DNA of 8,772 nucleotides from a bacterium (GTDB lineage: Bacteria; UBP18; UBA7526), in NCBI GenBank assembly GCA_018903055.1, contig JAHIPW010000110.1, positions 1 through 8,772 of the forward strand, given 5' to 3'. This document shows positions 5,174 through 8,772 of the stretch, in pieces. Each line of letters starts with the position of its first letter. Positions within the stretch are counted from its first letter, which is position 1. A program made the translations under genes and the position numbers. The notes under the pieces were generated by a model. It saw only the letters and a program-made list of their open reading frames with translations, searched no databases and was not told the origin of the DNA.

Positions 5174-5676
5174 ACCTAAAAAAATATTATTGGGGATTAA
5201 ATGAGAAGGCGGTGAAAGAGACTGAAAAAATAATCAGAAATTCCCAACATCCCAAATTTCTCTCACGGATTTTTACCTTACTTTCCCGATGTGATCGGCC
5301 CAACGAATTATTTTCCTTGATAAGCAAAAAACAATTCATAGAAGTCTGGCCCAGAGTGCGGCGATATTGGATAAAAAGGTCTCAGGCAGAGGATTTCCGT
5401 GCCTGGTGGGAAACCATTTATGAACAACTCTTGGAAGAAGTCAGAGGGGAAAAAAAGCCGAGAGGCAAACCGATGAAGCTCTCTAAACATATCGGAGAAA
5501 CAATCAAAAAAGCAAGAATGGAAAAAGGTTGGAGCCAATCTGACTTTGCCCGAAGGGTGGGTATGAAACAGCCGGATATTTCAGCAATTGAGAAGGGTAA
5601 GAAAAATATTACTCTGGAGACCCTGGCTCGATTATGCAAAATATTGGACATTAAGAATATATTGGTAAATAAATAA
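5170..5676 (+). CDS. Xre-family HTH protein, candidate antitoxin of the AbiEii toxin
   Basis: 168 aa in two parts. Residues 1-95 form a helical, Trp- and Arg-rich domain that I do not recognise (YYWGLNEKAVKETEKIIR at 6-23; WPRVRRYWIKR at 60-70; RAWWETIYEQLLEEV at 77-91). After a basic linker (KKPRGKPMK, 95-103), residues 107-162 are a classic Xre/HTH_3 domain: IGETIKKARMEKGWSQSDFA, then VGMKQPDISAIEKGKKNITLETLARLCKIL, with the recognition helix near 133-141. The start overlaps the toxin stop by ATGA, with GAGG upstream. The linked order suggests that the HTH part represses the operon and the N-terminal part may neutralise the toxin; both are inference. Classical AbiE modules instead put a winged-helix AbiEi antitoxin first. 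Confidence 0.85.
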   Translation: MNLKKYYWGLNEKAVKETEKIIRNSQHPKFLSRIFTLLSRCDRPNELFSLISKKQFIEVWPRVRRYWIKRSQAEDFRAWWETIYEQLLEEVRGEKKPRGKPMKLSKHIGETIKKARMEKGWSQSDFARRVGMKQPDISAIEKGKKNITLETLARLCKILDIKNILVNK

Positions 5677-5677
5677 A

Positions 5678-5700
5678 ATTCGTGTCTTTGCGGTTACAAT
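5678..5700 (+). repeat. Dispersed phrase repeat after the AbiEii-Xre operon
   Basis: Contains ATTCGTGTCTTTGCGGTTAC, made of the same words (ATTCGTGTCTT and TGCGGTT) as 6971-6994 and 8225-8266 but in the other order. It begins just after the Xre stop codon. No terminator is seen here. Confidence 0.6.
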
Positions 5701-5724
5701 ACACAAACAAAAACTTAAGAATAT

Positions 5725-5753
5725 TTTACTTGAAATATTACTTTAAATATGCT
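5725..5753 (+). promoter_or_regulatory. Weak candidate promoter of the fic gene
   Basis: TTTACT (5725-5730), 17-bp spacer and TATGCT (5748-5753), each four of six matches to consensus, in an AT-rich spacer 22 bp before the fic start. Read-through from the upstream operon is an alternative. Confidence 0.3.
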
Positions 5754-5774
5754 TTAAGATCTGTAGGAGAATAA

Positions 5775-6812
5775 ATGTTTAAACCAAGATTTAGATACAC
5801 AAATAAAATAGTACGATTGCTTACTAAAATATCCATGGCAAAAGAGGTAATCCTTCATTCTCCTTTAATTCCCAGGTGGGAAGTTGCTCTAAGGGGTGAA
5901 GCAATAATCCACAGTGCCCATTCGTCTACCAGCATCGAAGGAAACAGGTTATCTTTGGAGCAGGTAAGTAACCTGGCCCAGGGAAGAGAAGTAATAGCTA
6001 CCCGAAAGGACAAGCAGGAAGTTTTGAACTATCTAAAGGTATTGAGGAATCTTGGCAAAATAAGTAAGGAAAATAAAATCTCAGAAAAAGACATTTTAAG
6101 TATCCATAGAATGTTGACCAAAGATACCTTAGAGAATCCCTCGGATTGTGGAACTTATCGTAAGCGTTAAGTTGTAGTGGAAAATAGGTTAACCGGTGAG
6201 GTTATGTTTAGACCACCGAAAAATGAGGAAGTACCCAAATTAATAAAAAATTTGATTAAGTGGATAAACTCAGAGGAAGCAAAGGAGATTGATCCGGTTA
6301 TTGAAGCAGGAATAACTCATTATGAATTTGTCAGGGTCCATCCCTTTGTTGATGGAAATGGAAGGACGGCAAGGGTCCTGGCAACATTGATTCTTTACAA
6401 AAGAGGTTTTGACACCAAGCAGTTTTTCTGTCTCGATGATTACTATGATTCTGACAGACAGGCTTACTACCAGGCATTGCAAGGCGTTGACCAGAAGAGG
6501 TTAGACCTTACGAAATGGCTCAAGTATTTTGTTGAGGGAGTAAACGTAAGCATCGAGGTAGTTAAAGAAAGAGTAATAAGACTAGGTAGTGAAAGACTAA
6601 AGAAAACAAAACGAGGTCAGATTGCTCTAACCGAAAGGCAGATGCAAATAGTAGAACATATCAATTTAAATGGTAAAATAACGAATAGAGATGTTAGAAG
6701 CATGTTTAAGATTTCAGACGAAGGAGCCCTTAAGGAGATAAAGAAGTTGCTAAAACTGGGTGTGATTAAAAGCCGAGGCAAAGGAAGGGCTCTGCATTAT
6801 GTTCTTCAATAA
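5775..6812 (+). pseudogene. fic: Fic-family AMPylase interrupted by one in-frame TAA
   Basis: Two open stretches in the same frame (5775-6170 and 6171-6812) are separated only by TAA at 6168-6170. Joined, they give 345 codons matching one Fic protein with no gap. Fic enzymes transfer AMP, or related groups, from nucleotides to protein hydroxyls. The N-terminal part carries the inhibitory-helix motif (S/T)xxxE(G/N) as STSIEG (51-56). The catalytic loop HPFVDGNGRTAR (joined residues 189-200) is intact, with invariant His189. The C-terminal part ends in a winged-helix-like region from ALTERQMQIVEHI. Around the stop the protein reads CGTYRKR-stop-VVVENRL, where relatives commonly have Gln; one C-to-T change (CAA to TAA) explains it. 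AGGAG precedes the ATG at 5775. Possible restarts are GTG 6177 or ATG 6204. A sequencing error is also possible. Confidence 0.88.
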
Positions 6813-6898
6813 GGTTGGCGATTAGGTTGGCGATTAGGTTGGCGATTATTGTTCACGATTAACTTCACGATTGGGTTGACGATTAGGTTATCATTTAG
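6813..6898 (+). repeat. 12-bp tandem repeats GGTTGGCGATTA, three perfect and several degenerate
   Basis: Perfect units occupy 6813-6824, 6825-6836 and 6837-6848, directly after the fic stop codon. Degenerate units ending in CGATTA or similar follow to about 6898 (TTCACGATTA, GGTTGACGATTA, GGTTATCATTTA). There are no spacers, so it is not CRISPR. Confidence 0.88.
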
Positions 6899-6900
6899 CC

Positions 6901-6994
6901 TGCTCTGTGTTCATCTGCGTTTCCCTGACCACTCGTAACCCGTAACCCTTATCCCTTACCCCTTATTTATTCTGCGGTTGCAATTCGTGTCTTC
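6901..6994 (+). repeat. Phrase repeat with embedded 7-bp units (CGTAACC/CTTACCC)
   Basis: Begins with CTCTGTGTTCATCTGCG, then five 7-bp units at 6934-6968 (CGTAACC, CGTAACC, CTTATCC, CTTACCC, CTTATTT), then TCTGCGGTTGCAATTCGTGT (6971-6990). The outer words recur at 8155-8266. No coding potential is seen. Confidence 0.7.
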
Positions 6995-7003
6995 AAAAAA
7001 GAC

Positions 7004-7032
7004 TTGACATAGTAGTAGTGCCATGATATTCT
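7004..7032 (+). promoter_or_regulatory. Sigma70-type promoter of the MNT-HEPN operon
   Basis: Perfect -35 TTGACA (7004-7009), 17-bp spacer, -10 TATTCT (7027-7032). The 15 bp at 6995-7009 (AAAAAAGACTTGACA) are identical to 4386-4400 before the AbiEii operon. Confidence 0.85.
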
Positions 7033-7033
7033 G

Positions 7034-7070
7034 TGTTTAGAAATCTAAACATATGTTAATATTTCTGAAC
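7034..7070. promoter_or_regulatory. Perfect 18-bp palindrome plus a degenerate copy, candidate operator pair
   Basis: TGTTTAGA-AA-TCTAAACA (7034-7051) is a perfect palindrome starting two bases after the -10 box. A second site GTTAATATTTCTGAAC (7055-7070) matches its 16-bp core at 11 positions and is offset by exactly 20 bp, about two helical turns. The winged-helix domain of the first gene product is a likely binder (inference). Confidence 0.7.
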
Positions 7071-7082
7071 ACGGAGGCCAAG

Positions 7083-7706
7083 ATGAGGATACATAATGTA
7101 CTGGATAAAATATTAAATCAAGAGGTAAAAATTAGAATCTTACGATTTTTTTGTCTGAATGAACAGGTTCTAAGCGGTAGACAATTAGCCAAAGAGCTGA
7201 AGATAAACCTGGTTACCTGTCATAAAGCACTCCAGGAACTTCAAAAGGAAGGAGTACTTAACTTAATAATAGGTGGAAGATCACATCTATACAGCTTAAA
7301 CAGCGATAATTACGTGGTTAAAAAAATACTGAAGCCTCTATACGGGAAAGAAGATGCAATTTATGACGATATCCTTTCCCTTATTAAAAGGAGTTTATAC
7401 AGGACTAAAAAGCCCACTGAGTCCATAGCTCTCTTTGGCAGCCTAGCTAAAAATAAAGGGGATGAAAGAAGTGATTTAGATATCCTTGTAGTAACAAGTT
7501 ATAAAAGAGATAAAACTGCGGTTGAGAAAAAGTTTGATTCTATAAGTTCCCGGATAATCGGTGAATATGGAATCGTTGTTTCTCCCTATATCCTTTCTTT
7601 AGCAGAACTGAAGGAAAAATACCAGCAGAAATTGCCTATTATCAGAGATATTCTAAAAACATACAAACTGATTGCCGGGGAACCGTTGGAGAAAATAATA
7701 GCATGA
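7083..7706 (+). CDS. wHTH-MNT nucleotidyltransferase (antitoxin-type partner of HEPN)
   Basis: 207 aa from the ATG at 7083, chosen over the ATG 30 bp upstream because GGAGG (7073-7077) lies 5 nt before it and the operator candidate ends near 7070. Residues 1-80 form a winged-helix domain (VKIRILRFF, SGRQLAKELKINLVTCHKAL, LQKEGVLNLIIGGRSHLYSL). Residues about 95-207 are a minimal nucleotidyltransferase with FGSLAKNKGDERSDLDILV: GS-x10-DxD, with G119, S120, D131 and D133. MNT proteins next to HEPN proteins act as antitoxins; in MntA-HepT the MNT adenylylates the toxin. The stop codon overlaps the HEPN start (ATGA), implying coupling. The fused DNA-binding domain and the adjacent palindromes suggest that it also represses its own operon (inference). 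The domain calls are strong. Confidence 0.9.
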   Translation: MRIHNVLDKILNQEVKIRILRFFCLNEQVLSGRQLAKELKINLVTCHKALQELQKEGVLNLIIGGRSHLYSLNSDNYVVKKILKPLYGKEDAIYDDILSLIKRSLYRTKKPTESIALFGSLAKNKGDERSDLDILVVTSYKRDKTAVEKKFDSISSRIIGEYGIVVSPYILSLAELKEKYQQKLPIIRDILKTYKLIAGEPLEKIIA

Positions 7707-8110
7707 CACCCAGAAAGATCAAAATAAGGCAGATAGATAAGTCAGAATATGTAATCTATCGCAAGAAAGCACAGGAATTTTATCAGACCATGTTTCAAGC
7801 CGAGAAAGCCAGTAATTGGAATGCGGTTGGTCTTAATGCCGTCCATTGTGCTATCTCTGCCTCTGATGCTCTGCTCATAAAATTTGTCGGGAAAAGGTCC
7901 ATCAGTGATGACCATATGGTGGTGGTAGAGCTTCTACTATCAAGTATTAACCTTTCCGGGATCAAAGAGAAGGCAAATACTTTAAGAAGAATAATTGCTG
8001 AAAAGAATCTCATAGAATATGAGAACAGAAATTTTACCCGTAAAGATGCTCAGAATATAATCAAAAGAACCGAAAGATTCTATCGTTGGGCAATGGAAAT
8101 ATTAAGATAA
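7703..8110 (+). CDS. HEPN-domain protein, candidate toxin of the MNT-HEPN pair
   Basis: 135 aa, mostly helical, with the HEPN-like run YRKKAQEFYQTMFQAEKASN (19-38), WNAVGLNAVHCAISASDALL (39-58) and GKRSISDDHMVVVELLLSS (63-81). R65 and H71 form an Rx5H motif compatible with the Rx4-6H nuclease signature of HEPN RNases, but the Tyr found two residues after His in HepT (Rx4HxY) is replaced by Val73. The ending ENRNFTRKDAQNIIKRTERFYRWA (107-130) is typical of small HEPN proteins. It overlaps the MNT gene by ATGA; a weak GGAG lies 11 nt upstream. HEPN partners of MNT proteins are usually RNA-cleaving toxins. The HEPN call is fairly firm; nuclease activity is uncertain because the motif is slightly atypical. 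Confidence 0.82.
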   Translation: MTPRKIKIRQIDKSEYVIYRKKAQEFYQTMFQAEKASNWNAVGLNAVHCAISASDALLIKFVGKRSISDDHMVVVELLLSSINLSGIKEKANTLRRIIAEKNLIEYENRNFTRKDAQNIIKRTERFYRWAMEILR

Positions 8111-8122
8111 CTTCTTTACGCT

Positions 8123-8148
8123 TGCCTACCGAAGCCTTGGCGTAGGCA
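8123..8148. repeat. Palindromic element TGCCTAC-N12-GTAGGCA
   Basis: Perfect 7-bp arms at 8123-8129 and 8142-8148 with a loop containing CGAAGCC, 13 bp after the HEPN stop codon. No T-tract follows, so an intrinsic terminator is unlikely. It has the same stem-plus-CGAAGC style as the element at 3766-3788. Confidence 0.65.
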
Positions 8149-8151
8149 GGG

Positions 8152-8266
8152 TTGCAATCTGCGCTCATCTGCGCTTTCATCTGTATTTAGTCTCTGTGTT
8201 CTCTGCGATTTTTTCTGCGACTTCTGCGGTTGCAGTATTCGTATAGTTTCGTGCTATTTCGTGTCT
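8152..8266 (+). repeat. Long phrase-repeat tract (CTGCG/CATCTG/TTCGTG words)
   Basis: A low-complexity tract in which CTGCG recurs five times, with CATCTGCGCT, CTCTGTGTTCTCTGCG, TGCGGTTGCA and TTTCGTG words. It shares these with 6901-6994, 5678-5700 and, inverted, 3357-3403. No open frame of note runs through it. From 8267 to 8400 the spacer is AT-rich with no recognised feature. Confidence 0.7.
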
Positions 8267-8415
8267 CACAAACCAGAAAAAGAAGAAAAGAGGAATAAAT
8301 ATTCACAATTCAAAACTTGATCTTTTTTGTTAAAAATCCTTGGTGGCCTTTATGAGGAAGCAAAACCCTAAATTTTACTGTTAGTTTAAGAAATCTTTTT
8401 TAATAGGGGGATTCC

Positions 8416-8772
8416 ATGACGGAAAACTTAGTATATAGAAAAATGTGCTTAATAATGGAAGTTCAAACTTCAATTAAATTATTGAAGAAGGGAATGGGCG
8501 ATTTGCAGAAGATAAGTAGTGCAAATGATTTTTATCACGCACCAATCTTACTGCTTTCCACTGGTTATGAACGATTGATTAAATGTCTTCTTTGTCTTGC
8601 ATTGATGGATGAGAATGGAGACTTTAAAAAACCACCATATGAAACATCCCGAGGACAAGGACATAAATTAGATTATTTGATAGATAAGCTTTTATCGCTT
8701 TGTGCAGAAAAAAACTATTCAGCGAAGTTTTCTGCTGCAAAAGCTGATATTGATTTTCTAAGCAAGGATAAA
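8416..8772 (+). CDS. Partial helical protein, possibly HEPN-like; runs off the right edge
   Basis: 119 codons from an ATG at 8416 with no stop before the window end; AGGGGG lies 5-6 nt upstream. The protein begins MTENLVYRKMCLIMEVQTS and is predominantly helical. It contains FYHAPILLLSTGYERLIKCL (about 39-58) and ETSRGQGHKLDYLIDKLLSL (about 76-95). A G-x-E-x2-(L/I)-K helix followed by R-G-x-GH-(D/K)-L recalls HEPN-like proteins found in defence and toxin loci, but the R-x3-H spacing is not the standard Rx4-6H, and I do not recognise a named family. The neighbouring MNT-HEPN and AbiEii cassettes make a defence- or toxin-related role plausible. An intergenic of about 300 bp separates it from the HEPN gene, so it probably has its own promoter, which I could not place. 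Confidence 0.65.
   Translation, partial: MTENLVYRKMCLIMEVQTSIKLLKKGMGDLQKISSANDFYHAPILLLSTGYERLIKCLLCLALMDENGDFKKPPYETSRGQGHKLDYLIDKLLSLCAEKNYSAKFSAAKADIDFLSKDK

Noticed and set aside
6168-6170. UAA recoded as glutamine in the fic gene
   Set aside because: dnaN, csp, the Xre gene, the HEPN gene and fic itself all end in TAA at sensible positions, so TAA is a normal stop here.
6813-6898. Direct repeats resembling a small CRISPR array
   Set aside because: The units are 12 bp and contiguous with no spacers, and no cas gene is seen.
6934-6968. CGTAACC/CTTACCC units resembling a telomere repeat
   Set aside because: Only five degenerate units inside a gene-rich bacterial region; better explained as one of the short-period intergenic repeats.
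7053-7082. Upstream ATG at 7053 as the MNT start
   Set aside because: No ribosome site precedes it and the added residues fall on the operator candidate; the ATG at 7083 has GGAGG at good spacing.
8123-8148. Palindrome after the HEPN gene as an intrinsic terminator
   Set aside because: No T-run follows on either strand; it fits the intergenic palindrome family better.

Overview
The window looks like a bacterial chromosome segment around a replication origin. The left part carries, on the minus strand and in transcription order, dnaA, dnaN and the start of a DciA-like (DUF721) helicase-loader gene. Two clusters of same-facing DnaA boxes, one upstream of dnaA and one between dnaA and dnaN, suggest a bipartite oriC of the Bacillus type. 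The species cannot be named from this sequence. Abundant short degenerate tandem repeats and palindromic elements between genes, a palindromic element read through inside dnaA, and the absence of recF between dnaN and dciA suggest an uncultivated-phylum bacterium; that is inference.

Layout. 1-317 (-): partial dciA-like gene. 348-420: 8/16-bp degenerate repeats. 424-1521 (-): dnaN. 1522-1848: AT-rich tract, DnaA boxes and 8-bp repeats (inner part of oriC). 1849-3285 (-): dnaA with an extra palindrome-encoded loop in domain I. 3286-3600: DnaA boxes, inverted repeat, 10-bp periodic repeats and dnaA promoter. 3600-3800: palindromic elements. 3822-4217 (-): cold-shock protein gene with promoter, 5' UTR hairpin/terminator, strong Shine-Dalgarno and 3' terminator.

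From about 4395 the strand flips to plus and base composition becomes more AT-rich. Here lie small toxin-antitoxin or defence-like cassettes, separated by repeats: an AbiEii-type nucleotidyltransferase toxin overlapping an Xre-HTH antitoxin candidate (4463-5676); a Fic AMPylase gene broken by one in-frame TAA (5775-6812); a wHTH-MNT nucleotidyltransferase overlapping a HEPN protein (7083-8110); and a partial helical, HEPN-like gene running off the right edge (8416-8772).

The core genes would serve initiation (DnaA), processivity (beta clamp) and helicase loading (DciA). The plus-strand cassettes share nucleotide-transfer chemistry (AbiEii, Fic, MNT). Two of them have near-consensus promoters with an identical 15-bp block and an inverted-repeat operator candidate between promoter and start codon, which suggests autoregulation.

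The most notable items are the in-frame palindromic insertion in DnaA, the possible anti-Shine-Dalgarno/terminator switch in the csp leader, the single nonsense codon that separates the Fic inhibitory helix from its catalytic motif, and the many families of short-period intergenic repeats.
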